Part shown: positions 57,274 to 64,000 of the stretch, piece by piece
Layout: every line of letters begins with the position of its first letter
How positions within the stretch are numbered: position 1 is the first letter of the stretch
DNA from: Maritalea sp049801075
Lineage (GTDB): Bacteria; Pseudomonadota; Alphaproteobacteria; Rhizobiales; Devosiaceae
Reading direction: 5' to 3'
Assembly (NCBI RefSeq): GCF_049801075.1
Contig: NZ_JBNAGG010000001.1
Coordinates: 434,001-498,000 of the forward strand
DNA length: 64,000 nucleotides
The notes under the pieces: generated by a model
The model's input: only the letters and a program-made list of their open reading frames with translations
What the model was told of the DNA's origin: nothing
Database searches by the model: none
Position numbers and translations under genes: made by a program

Positions 57274-59103
57274 ATGATAGACGCGATTATTCAAGCGGGC
57301 ACGCTTTCAATGCCGGTGGCCATGTGGCTGACTATTGCCGTTATTCTTGCGGCCATCGTGCTATTCGCCACTGAACTTGTCAGCATTGAAATTGTCTCTC
57401 TTGGCGTGTTGGTGATCTTGATGGCCATCGGCCTGATGACACCAGAAACCCAACTGACCACGGAAAGCCTGCTTTCTGGATTTGCCAACCCTGCCCTTCT
57501 GACCATCATTGCCTTATTGGTGATCGGGCAAGCACTTTTTCAAACAGATGCCCTAGGTGGCATTACCAAAGCGTTCGAACGGTTATGGCCGAGACATCCG
57601 TCGCGCGTGATTCCGATCATTTTGGTTATTGCTGGCATTTCGAGCGCTGTAATCAACAACACGCCTGTTGTGGTGATGTTCATTCCGCTGCTGACAGCCG
57701 TAGCCGCGCGGCGCAAGTTGGCAACGCCCAAAATTATGATGCCACTGAGCTTCATTTCCATTCTTGGCGGCATGACCACTTTGATCGGCTCATCAACCAA
57801 CTTGCTGGCAGCCGGAATTGCCATTAGCTATGGCGTGACGGTCGACTTTTTTGCTTTCACCGTGCCTGGCCTTGTGATGGCAGGCGTCGGCGCAATCTAT
57901 GTTATCTTCGTCATGCCTTACATTTTGCCGAGCCGGGTGAACGAAAAAGGGCAAGAGGTGCAACCGCGCAACCTGCAGTTCATTACAGAGATTCGGCTCT
58001 ATGAAGGCCATCCACTGATTGGCGAAAAGACCGTCGCGGGGATGTTTCCCAAATTCACCAAAATGACCGTACGCGCCGTGATGCGTGGTTACGAACGTTA
58101 TGTCCCGCCTTTTGAGGATTTGGAGCTGCGGTCAGGTGACGTGCTGATTTTGGCTGCAACACGTGAGCAATTGACCGATGCATTGAAAGAGTGGCGCGCG
58201 TTCGACAATCCACGAATTTCAGAGGACCAAGATGGGCCGACTGATCATGGTATTGTGCTGTGTGAGGCTTTGGTGCCGCCGGGTTCACGTTTGATCAATA
58301 ATGGCATCGATCAACGCGGCTTTCTTTCGCAGCATGGCTGCCTGATTCTTGGCATTGAGCGCCGCAGCCGCATGCCGCGCGAAAGCCTTGCCGAGATTCG
58401 TCTGGATGCAGGTGATGTGTTGCTAATTGCAGGCCGCTCAAGCGCCATCAACAATTTGCGCGGACAGCAAGATGTGGTCGTGATTGAATGGAGCGCTTCG
58501 GAAGTGCGCCCTCACCGCTTTGCCTCACGCGCGCAATTGATTTTTGCTGCCACCGTCGCCGCCATCGCAACAGGTATTGTGCCTGTCGTGTTCGCCGCTA
58601 TCGCAGGTGCATTTGCCATGCTTGCTGGCGGCTGCCTCAATGTACGCCAAGCAACGCGCGCCATTGATCGACGCATCTTCTTGCTGGTGGGCTCAGCCAT
58701 CGCTATGTCTACCGCGTTGGAAACAACGGGTGGTGCAGCGATGATCGCAGACGCAACCGCCATGGCACTTGCTAACGTTAGCCCGGCGATGGTGATGTCA
58801 CTCATATTTATTATTGTGGCAGTGTTGACCAACTTCCTCTCGAACAATGCAACCGCTGTGTTGTTCACGCCAATCGCAATCTCCACTGCACAGGCGATCG
58901 GGATCGACCCGCTTCCATTTGTGGTCGCCGTGATTTTGGGCGCCAATGCCAGCTTTGCCACCCCAATCGGGTATCAAACAAACCTCTTGGTCATGGGCCC
59001 AGGTCACTATCGCTTTAAACACTTCTTTATAGCGGGCATTCCGTTGATCTTGATTGTGTGGTTGGTGTTCAGCATTGTTGCGCCAATCTATTATGGCGTT
59101 TAG
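57274..59103 (+). CDS. SLC13/DASS-type transporter with two TrkA-C domains
   Basis: A 609-residue membrane protein. N-terminal half: helices with GFANPALLTIIALLVIGQAL near 68 and SSAVINNTPVVVMFIPLLTA near 120, both typical of the anion permease superfamily, plus GGMTTLIGSSTNLLAAG near 168. Centre: two RCK_C/TrkA-C domains at about 228-305 and 325-395 (RSGDVLILAATREQL and LDAGDVLLIAGRSS). C-terminal half: LTNFLSNNATAVLFTPIAI and GANASFATPIGYQTNLLVMG, mirroring the first half. Substrates in this family include sulphate, citrate, dicarboxylates and ions; not decidable here. Confidence 0.9.
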   Translation: MIDAIIQAGTLSMPVAMWLTIAVILAAIVLFATELVSIEIVSLGVLVILMAIGLMTPETQLTTESLLSGFANPALLTIIALLVIGQALFQTDALGGITKAFERLWPRHPSRVIPIILVIAGISSAVINNTPVVVMFIPLLTAVAARRKLATPKIMMPLSFISILGGMTTLIGSSTNLLAAGIAISYGVTVDFFAFTVPGLVMAGVGAIYVIFVMPYILPSRVNEKGQEVQPRNLQFITEIRLYEGHPLIGEKTVAGMFPKFTKMTVRAVMRGYERYVPPFEDLELRSGDVLILAATREQLTDALKEWRAFDNPRISEDQDGPTDHGIVLCEALVPPGSRLINNGIDQRGFLSQHGCLILGIERRSRMPRESLAEIRLDAGDVLLIAGRSSAINNLRGQQDVVVIEWSASEVRPHRFASRAQLIFAATVAAIATGIVPVVFAAIAGAFAMLAGGCLNVRQATRAIDRRIFLLVGSAIAMSTALETTGGAAMIADATAMALANVSPAMVMSLIFIIVAVLTNFLSNNATAVLFTPIAISTAQAIGIDPLPFVVAVILGANASFATPIGYQTNLLVMGPGHYRFKHFFIAGIPLILIVWLVFSIVAPIYYGV

Positions 59104-59141
59104 ACTGATTTTAGACACAAATTTTAACCAAGGTCCGGACG

Positions 59142-59882
59142 ATGACAGAACATCGCACCGCTGAACTTCAGTTCTATCTGACGACGGACAGCCCCTGCCC
59201 CTACTTGCCCAATCGTACGGAACGCAAAGTGTTCACGCACCTTGGTGGGCGACGTGCGGGTGAGATGCATGACCTCTTGTCATTGCATGGGTTTCGGCGC
59301 AGTCAAAATATCGTCTACAAGCCCGCCTGCGAAGGCTGCACTGCCTGCCAAAGCGCACGTGTGATCGCAGACGAGTTTGCGCCAAATGCGCGGCAACGCC
59401 GCATCTTGCGCAAAAACGCTGATTTGACGACGCAAGATGTGTTTCCCGCTGCCACGCGTGAACAATATCGCCTGTTCCGCAAATATCTAAATGATCGCCA
59501 TGCTGGTGGCGGCATGTCTGATATGACCGCATTTGACTATGAATATATGGTGGAAGACACCCCAGTTCATACGGTGGTGGTTGAATATCGCAAGCGCTCG
59601 CTTGAGCCGGAGGAGCTCAATCCGCTCCTCGCGGTTGCCCTGATCGATGTGCTGCCAGACGGGCTTTCAATGGTCTACAGCTTCTTTGATCCGGCTGCGA
59701 ACAAGCGCAGTCTTGGTGCCTATATGATCATGGATCAAATCGCTCGCGCCAAATCGGCTGGTTTGCCGCACCTATATTTAGGTTATTGGGTCAAAAACTC
59801 GCCCAAAATGGCCTATAAGGCAGACTATAAACCGTTGGAAGTTCTCACCGAGGCCGACCGCTGGACACCATTGGAAGACTAA
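59142..59882 (+). CDS. bpt: Arginyl/leucyl-tRNA-protein transferase (Bpt/Ate family)
   Basis: A 246-residue aminoacyl-tRNA-protein transferase that adds an amino acid (leucine in bacterial Bpt) to proteins with acidic N-termini, marking them for the ClpAP N-degron pathway. Key parts are SPCPYLPNRTERKVFTHL near 19, the cysteine block YKPACEGCTACQSARV near 61, MVYSFFDPAANKRSLGAYM near 175 and YLGYWVKNSPKMAYKADYKP near 207. Length and motifs fit the short bacterial type. Confidence 0.94.
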   Translation: MTEHRTAELQFYLTTDSPCPYLPNRTERKVFTHLGGRRAGEMHDLLSLHGFRRSQNIVYKPACEGCTACQSARVIADEFAPNARQRRILRKNADLTTQDVFPAATREQYRLFRKYLNDRHAGGGMSDMTAFDYEYMVEDTPVHTVVVEYRKRSLEPEELNPLLAVALIDVLPDGLSMVYSFFDPAANKRSLGAYMIMDQIARAKSAGLPHLYLGYWVKNSPKMAYKADYKPLEVLTEADRWTPLED

Positions 59883-59906
59883 TCTTCCCTGATAAACGAG
59901 GGTTCT

Positions 59907-60911
59907 ATGCGCAAAGCGTTCAATAGCTTTGTCATTTTTGGCTTTGCCGCGACTGCAGGCTTTTTTGCGCTTGCGGCGATTGTTGGCTTTTTGGGTTTTG
60001 CACTCTGGCCATTTGATGTGTTCAACCATCTACAGCCGATTTGGTTAGCCGGCGGCATTTTGTGTCTATTGATAGCGCCGTTTATTTTGCGCAGGCAGCC
60101 GATACGCGGCTTTGTGATTGCCCTCAGCGCCACAGGATTTCTGGCCTCAACTTCCATCGTTTTGCCGGAATATTTGGCTGGTGTTCGGCAGGTAACGCCT
60201 GATGTCGACACAGACAAAAGCCTACGCTTGATGACATTCAATATTTTTGCAAAAAATGACGATCTGAACGCGCTGGCCTTGAGTGTGCTGGAAGTTGATC
60301 CAGACATTGTGGTTTTTCAAGAATTTTGGCGATGGCATCGCGCCGGACTTGAAGAACGATTGACCGAGACCTATCCTTATACTTTGCATTGCCAAGGTGG
60401 TCGCCGATCATTTATTGCGCTTTATGCCAAGTTCCCATTCGCGCCTCAACCGGGCAATGACTGCATGGACAGTCTGGCCGCAAACCAGCGGACCTCGATT
60501 ATATCAGTGAAGTTTCCGGCCACGGAAACACATGAAAGCTTCAATGTGGTGACGACCCACTTCGATTGGCCAATTCCCATTGCACGGCAACGGCAGCAGG
60601 TGGACACTTTCATCACTGCTTTGCAACAAGTTGAAGGGCCAATGTTGGTGGCGGGAGACTTCAACTCTACCCCCTATTCGTATTCCCTAAAAGGCCTCAT
60701 CGAACGGGCGTCATTGCGACGTATTGCGAAGGGTATTCCCACATGGCCAGCGCCCCCAACCTATCCCATCCCGATGCCTGCTTGGTTGCAATTGGATCAG
60801 CTGATGAGTCGCGGTGATGTTGTGGCAACGCCTGCGCGTCGGGGGCCAAGCGGCGGTTCGGACCATTTTCCGCTTTATACGGATTTCATCGTTCAATCTT
60901 CTAATGAATAA
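59907..60911 (+). CDS. Membrane-anchored endonuclease/exonuclease/phosphatase-family protein
   Basis: This 334-residue protein has three N-terminal helices (about 8-36, 44-62, 68-86) and an EEP domain outside: LRLMTFNIFAKNDD (N112), VVFQEFWRWH (E139), VVTTHFDWPI, LVAGDFNSTPYS and GGSDHFPLYTDF, i.e. every metal and catalytic motif. The family includes DNases, sphingomyelinases and phosphatases. With membrane segments first, the catalytic part should be periplasmic. It begins 24 bp after bpt in the same direction. Confidence 0.88.
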   Translation: MRKAFNSFVIFGFAATAGFFALAAIVGFLGFALWPFDVFNHLQPIWLAGGILCLLIAPFILRRQPIRGFVIALSATGFLASTSIVLPEYLAGVRQVTPDVDTDKSLRLMTFNIFAKNDDLNALALSVLEVDPDIVVFQEFWRWHRAGLEERLTETYPYTLHCQGGRRSFIALYAKFPFAPQPGNDCMDSLAANQRTSIISVKFPATETHESFNVVTTHFDWPIPIARQRQQVDTFITALQQVEGPMLVAGDFNSTPYSYSLKGLIERASLRRIAKGIPTWPAPPTYPIPMPAWLQLDQLMSRGDVVATPARRGPSGGSDHFPLYTDFIVQSSNE

Positions 60912-60941
60912 AAAATCCCCGCGCTATGTATGCACGGGGAT
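60911..60941 (-). terminator. Terminator after parC
   Basis: On the minus strand ATCCCCG and CGGGGAT pair across a 13-nt partly paired loop and a T-rich tract follows. It lies 10 bp beyond the parC stop, between convergent genes. Confidence 0.75.
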
Positions 60942-60950
60942 CTTGAAACT

Positions 60951-63197
60951 TTAGCCCTTGAACTTATTGTTTCTCGGGAAGCCTGGCGGTGGCTGACGTC
61001 CCGCATGGGCGCGTTCGCCAGACCATTCCATAAGCTCGTCAGCTTCGCGCTTGTAAGTGCGGCCAGAACTATCGGTCCAAGTTAGCCCCTCTTCACGGCT
61101 GAAGGTTTTCACATCAGACACGCCGCCATCTTTGTAGCGCTGCAAACGCACGCCTTTGCCGCGGCCCATCTCAGGTAATTGATCCAGCGGGAACACCAAC
61201 AATTTCCGGTTTTGGCCAATAACGGCAACCATGTCGCCTTCGACTGGGGCGAAGATTTTGGCTTCAACTTTGCCAGACACATTCAGCACCTGCTTGCCCT
61301 TACGGGTGTTGGCGATCATCCCCTCTTCCGGCACAATAAAGCCATTGCCCAAATCAGACGCAATCAAGCGTTTCGCCTCGGCTTTAAAGACCACCAAATC
61401 CACAATATCGGTACCTTCTTCCATATCCACGAGAATACGAACTGGCTCGCCGTGTCCACGACCACCGGGCAACTTGTCGCCCAAAATCGTGTAAACTCGA
61501 CCGTTGGTCGACAGCATCAGAAGTTTGTCGGTGGTTTGCGCATGTGCCCATAATTTCAGCTTGTCACCCGCCTTAAACGGAACAGAGCTCAAATCGGTCG
61601 TGTGGCCTTTCAGTGCACGAATCCAACCCTTTTCCGACATGATGACAGTGATTGGCTCGCGCTCAATCATTGCCGTTTGGATGTCGTCCAGATTCGCTTC
61701 AGGCGCATCTTCGAATGTGGTGCGCCGCTTGCCCATCTCGGTGTCTTTGTTGAATTCTTTTTTGATTTCGCGCACTTGCTCTGCAATGACTTCCCATTGC
61801 TTTTCGGTTGAACCGAGCAAGGCCACAAGACCGTCTTTTTCTTCGCTGAGCTTGTCGAATTCCTTGCGAATTTCGAACTCTTCCAACTTACGTAATGCCC
61901 GCAAGCGCATGTTCAAAATGGCTTCAGCTTGCACGTCGTTCAGCTCAAAACGCGCCATCAGCGCTTTCTTTGCATCATCCTCTTCACGGATAATGTGGAT
62001 CACTTCGTCAATGTTGAGGTAAGCAATCAAGTAGCCGCCCAACACATTGAGGCGGTGTTCGATTTGGCCCAAGCGATAGTTAGATCGACGAACCAAAACC
62101 TCTTTACGGTGCTCCAGCCACGAAAGGAGCACTTCGCCCAACCCCATAACTTTTGGCACTGTGCCATGCGCCAACACGTTCATGTTGAGCGAGATTCGGC
62201 TTTCAAGATCTGTCAGCTTAAACAGCGACTCCATAAGCAGTACGGGGTCAACGGTGCGGCTTTTCGGCTCCAGCACCAAACGGATGTTCTCGTCCGACTC
62301 GTCGCGTACATCGCGCAACAGTGGCAGGCGCTTGGCCAACAATAGATCCGCAATTTTTTCGACCAGCCGCGATTTTTGGACCTGATATGGAATTTCGGTT
62401 ACGACAATTTGGTAGCCACCGCGCCCCTGATCTTCGGTTTCCCAACGCGCGCGGCAACGAAAGCCGCCACGGCCTGTCTCATAGGCGTGAATGATCGTGT
62501 CCCGATCATCAACGAGAATACCGCCCGTTGGAAAATCTGGACCCTGCACATAATTGACCAAAGTCTCTGTGCGGGCATTTGGCGTTTTAATGAGGTGCAG
62601 CGCTGCATCGCAAAGTTCCGCTACATTGTGTGGTGGGATTGACGTCGCCATCCCCACGGCAATGCCGGAAGACCCGTTTGCCAGCAAGTTCGGAAAATTT
62701 GCTGGCAGAACGATTGGCTCTTCTTCTTCGCCATCATAGGTTTCACGGAAATCGACAGCATCTTCGGTAATGCCTTCCAGCAATCTGGCCGCGACGCCAG
62801 TAAGGCGCGCTTCGGTGTACCGCATCGCAGCAGCACTATCGCCATCAATGTTACCAAAGTTGCCCTGCCCGTCAGCCAAAGGATAGCGCACAGCAAAATC
62901 TTGCGCCAAGCGCACCAGAGCATCATAGACTGCTTGGTCACCGTGCGGGTGATATTTACCGATCACATCGCCAACCACACGCGCTGACTTTTTATAGCCC
63001 TGCCCGGGGTCAAGTTTCAGCAAGCGCATAGCGTGCAAGATACGTCTGTGCACAGGTTTCAGGCCATCGCGCACGTCGGGCAGCGCCCGCTGGGTAATGG
63101 TGGAAAGCGCATAGCTCAAATAGCGTTCTTCAAGCGCGCCGCGCAAATCAATTGTTGGCAGCTCACCGCCGCCATCAACAGGCGTTTGATCTCCCAT
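60951..63197 (-). CDS. parC: DNA topoisomerase IV subunit A
   Basis: A 748-residue subunit of topoisomerase IV that decatenates daughter chromosomes. The catalytic tyrosine is Y127 in SAAAMRYTEARLTG, and PDVRDGLKPVHRRILHAM near 40, KSARVVGDVIGKYHPHGD near 70 and QGNFGNIDGD near 111 are the standard N-terminal blocks. The C-terminal part (500-735) contains the shortened beta-pinwheel repeats of ParC (KGWIRALKGHTT, GRGKGVRLQRYKDGG). It lacks the GyrA box, supporting ParC over GyrA. Start ATG 63197. Confidence 0.96.
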   Translation of the reverse strand: MGDQTPVDGGGELPTIDLRGALEERYLSYALSTITQRALPDVRDGLKPVHRRILHAMRLLKLDPGQGYKKSARVVGDVIGKYHPHGDQAVYDALVRLAQDFAVRYPLADGQGNFGNIDGDSAAAMRYTEARLTGVAARLLEGITEDAVDFRETYDGEEEEPIVLPANFPNLLANGSSGIAVGMATSIPPHNVAELCDAALHLIKTPNARTETLVNYVQGPDFPTGGILVDDRDTIIHAYETGRGGFRCRARWETEDQGRGGYQIVVTEIPYQVQKSRLVEKIADLLLAKRLPLLRDVRDESDENIRLVLEPKSRTVDPVLLMESLFKLTDLESRISLNMNVLAHGTVPKVMGLGEVLLSWLEHRKEVLVRRSNYRLGQIEHRLNVLGGYLIAYLNIDEVIHIIREEDDAKKALMARFELNDVQAEAILNMRLRALRKLEEFEIRKEFDKLSEEKDGLVALLGSTEKQWEVIAEQVREIKKEFNKDTEMGKRRTTFEDAPEANLDDIQTAMIEREPITVIMSEKGWIRALKGHTTDLSSVPFKAGDKLKLWAHAQTTDKLLMLSTNGRVYTILGDKLPGGRGHGEPVRILVDMEEGTDIVDLVVFKAEAKRLIASDLGNGFIVPEEGMIANTRKGKQVLNVSGKVEAKIFAPVEGDMVAVIGQNRKLLVFPLDQLPEMGRGKGVRLQRYKDGGVSDVKTFSREEGLTWTDSSGRTYKREADELMEWSGERAHAGRQPPPGFPRNNKFKG

Positions 63198-63235
63198 GGG
63201 GATCCCTTTGGTTTAGTCGTTCCGAATCACTTTGA

Positions 63236-63958
63236 TTATAGCGCTTTTACAAGGCCTTCGATTAGGCCCTGACGCATAGAAGGTGGGGATAATTGCCGTG
63301 GCGACCAAATATGCAGGTGCAAAAAATGCCCGGTCAGCCGAAATGCAGCGTCTATCGCATCTGCTTTGTCCATTTCAAGGCTGCCCCCAAGCACGTCCGG
63401 CAAAGCAAACAGCTTATCCTTATAGGCTTCACCCGCTGGTTTTGTAACCGCACGGCCAGTGCGTGGAGACACATAGCATAGCCCCTCCTCTTCGCCGGTC
63501 ACCGCACAAGCTGACACATCGATGCCAAAGCCAAGTTCGTTCAGCAAACGCATCTCAAATTTGGCTAAAGCGCGTGCAAGTGTTTCGCCGTCCGCATCAT
63601 TGTCATGCATGGCCAGCGCCTCAGCATAAAGCCTTGGATGCGGATCACGTTCGGGCAGAAGTCGCAAATGTTCGCAGAGCAATTGGCTTAGCGCCAAACG
63701 CTGGCGGCTTTCCATTAGACCAGCGGCGCGCAATTTTAGCGCTTCAACGGTGAACATTCCCAAATGGTCTGCCAGCCGCGCTCGCCAAACCAATTGGACC
63801 GAGTTCCCCGGTTGCAACAATGCAGCATATTTGCGGGAGCGACCACTTTTGACCAAACCTAGATGGCGACCGAATTCGGCAGTCATGGTTTCGATAATCA
63901 CCGAGCTTTCCCCGTGCCTACGGGTGCCAATGATTAATCCTTCAGACTGCCACTCCAT
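63236..63958 (-). CDS. recO: DNA repair protein RecO
   Basis: A 240-residue recombination mediator that loads RecA on single-stranded DNA with RecR. The N-terminal OB fold reads EWQSEGLIIGTRRHGESSVIIETMTAEFGRHLGLVKSGRS, typical of alphaproteobacterial RecO; the C-terminal helical part includes FEMRLLNELGFGIDVSACAVTGE and YVSPRTGRAVTKPAGE near 150-180. It follows era by 7 bp and precedes parC by 38 bp, the classical era-recO-parC order. Confidence 0.95.
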   Translation of the reverse strand: MEWQSEGLIIGTRRHGESSVIIETMTAEFGRHLGLVKSGRSRKYAALLQPGNSVQLVWRARLADHLGMFTVEALKLRAAGLMESRQRLALSQLLCEHLRLLPERDPHPRLYAEALAMHDNDADGETLARALAKFEMRLLNELGFGIDVSACAVTGEEEGLCYVSPRTGRAVTKPAGEAYKDKLFALPDVLGGSLEMDKADAIDAAFRLTGHFLHLHIWSPRQLSPPSMRQGLIEGLVKAL

Positions 63959-63965
63959 CGCGGAC

Positions 63966-64000
63966 CTATTGCGGAAATTCGAGGCCCATTTCGCGATAGC
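63966..64000 (-). CDS. era: GTPase Era, C-terminal end only (cut off by window edge)
   Basis: The last ten residues before TAG (63966-63968) read YREMGLEFPQ, the C-terminus of the KH domain of Era in Hyphomicrobiales, and era is the usual neighbour upstream of recO. Era is a GTPase binding 16S rRNA in 30S maturation. The call rests on this short match and on context. Confidence 0.8.
   Translation of the reverse strand, partial: YREMGLEFPQ

Noticed and set aside
1..64000. CRISPR arrays, insertion sequences or prophage genes
   Set aside because: No regularly spaced repeats, transposases, integrases or phage structural genes were seen in any frame.

Overview
The window is chromosomal DNA from an alphaproteobacterium, most likely of the order Hyphomicrobiales (Rhizobiales). 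The evidence is gene content and order: aapJ next to metC, an NDUFS4-type complex I subunit, the series merR-ihfA-fabH-plsX-DUF177-CBP3-bamE, the series nusB-nrdR-glyA, an ldtP/ldtR pair beside hemB, and bpt-parC-recO-era. Base composition looks close to 50% G+C, low for the order. A marine Devosiaceae-type lineage would fit, but that is inference. No prophage, insertion sequence, integrase or CRISPR array was seen.

Layout. 1-2.6 kb: truncated aapJ, divergent from metC, then a PAP2 phosphatase. 2.7-4.6 kb: two tRNA genes, a complex I subunit, an ankyrin-repeat protein and a small membrane protein. 4.6-8.3 kb, minus strand: TRAP permeases dctM/dctQ, a YqaA-like protein, a DUF192 lipoprotein and a double cold-shock protein. 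8.5-9.8 kb: gloA, an M15-type lipoprotein and tRNA-Glu. 9.8-15.6 kb: an AraC regulator, a stand-alone nuoB, two tandem 494-residue GT39-like membrane glycosyltransferases and cfa. 15.7-22.2 kb, minus strand: recJ, glpX, hom (with an unusual N-terminal HTH-like extension), an acidic lipoprotein and alaC. 22.4-25.3 kb: an excalibur protein, a MarR-like protein with a possible sliding-clamp motif, a gene broken by two frameshifts, and argC. 25.4-28.8 kb: a UGT-like glycosyltransferase, an SdpI/SdpR-like pair and a Wzz-like protein. 28.9-31.4 kb: rpsI, rplM, ctaA and DUF2842.

31.4-39.4 kb is an exopolysaccharide region. A polysaccharide deacetylase and a GumC/Wzc-like protein face a Wza-like export lipoprotein, a GT4 glycosyltransferase, a polyprenyl-phosphate sugar transferase and a Wzy/WaaL-like polymerase or ligase. 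Together these can start, polymerise and export a polysaccharide; no flippase is present and few glycosyltransferases.

39.4-64 kb is mostly conserved backbone: an APH-family kinase, tRNA-Pro, an FAD monooxygenase, a GFA-family protein, merR-ihfA-fabH-plsX, DUF177, CBP3, bamE, an MFS carrier, nusB, nrdR, glyA, ldtP, ldtR, hemB, a dihydrofolate-reductase-like gene coupled to a TetR regulator, glsB, an RDD protein, an SLC13-type transporter, bpt, an EEP phosphodiesterase, parC, recO and the last codons of era.

I saw no clear new multigene defence or mobile system. The observations most worth a second look are the C-terminal QLTLF motif of the MarR-like protein, the HTH extension on homoserine dehydrogenase with its repeat-rich promoter, the perfect palindrome over the dfr-tetR promoter, the Wzc-like protein lacking its ATP-binding motif, and five tail-to-tail gene pairs that share a 4-bp stop-codon overlap.
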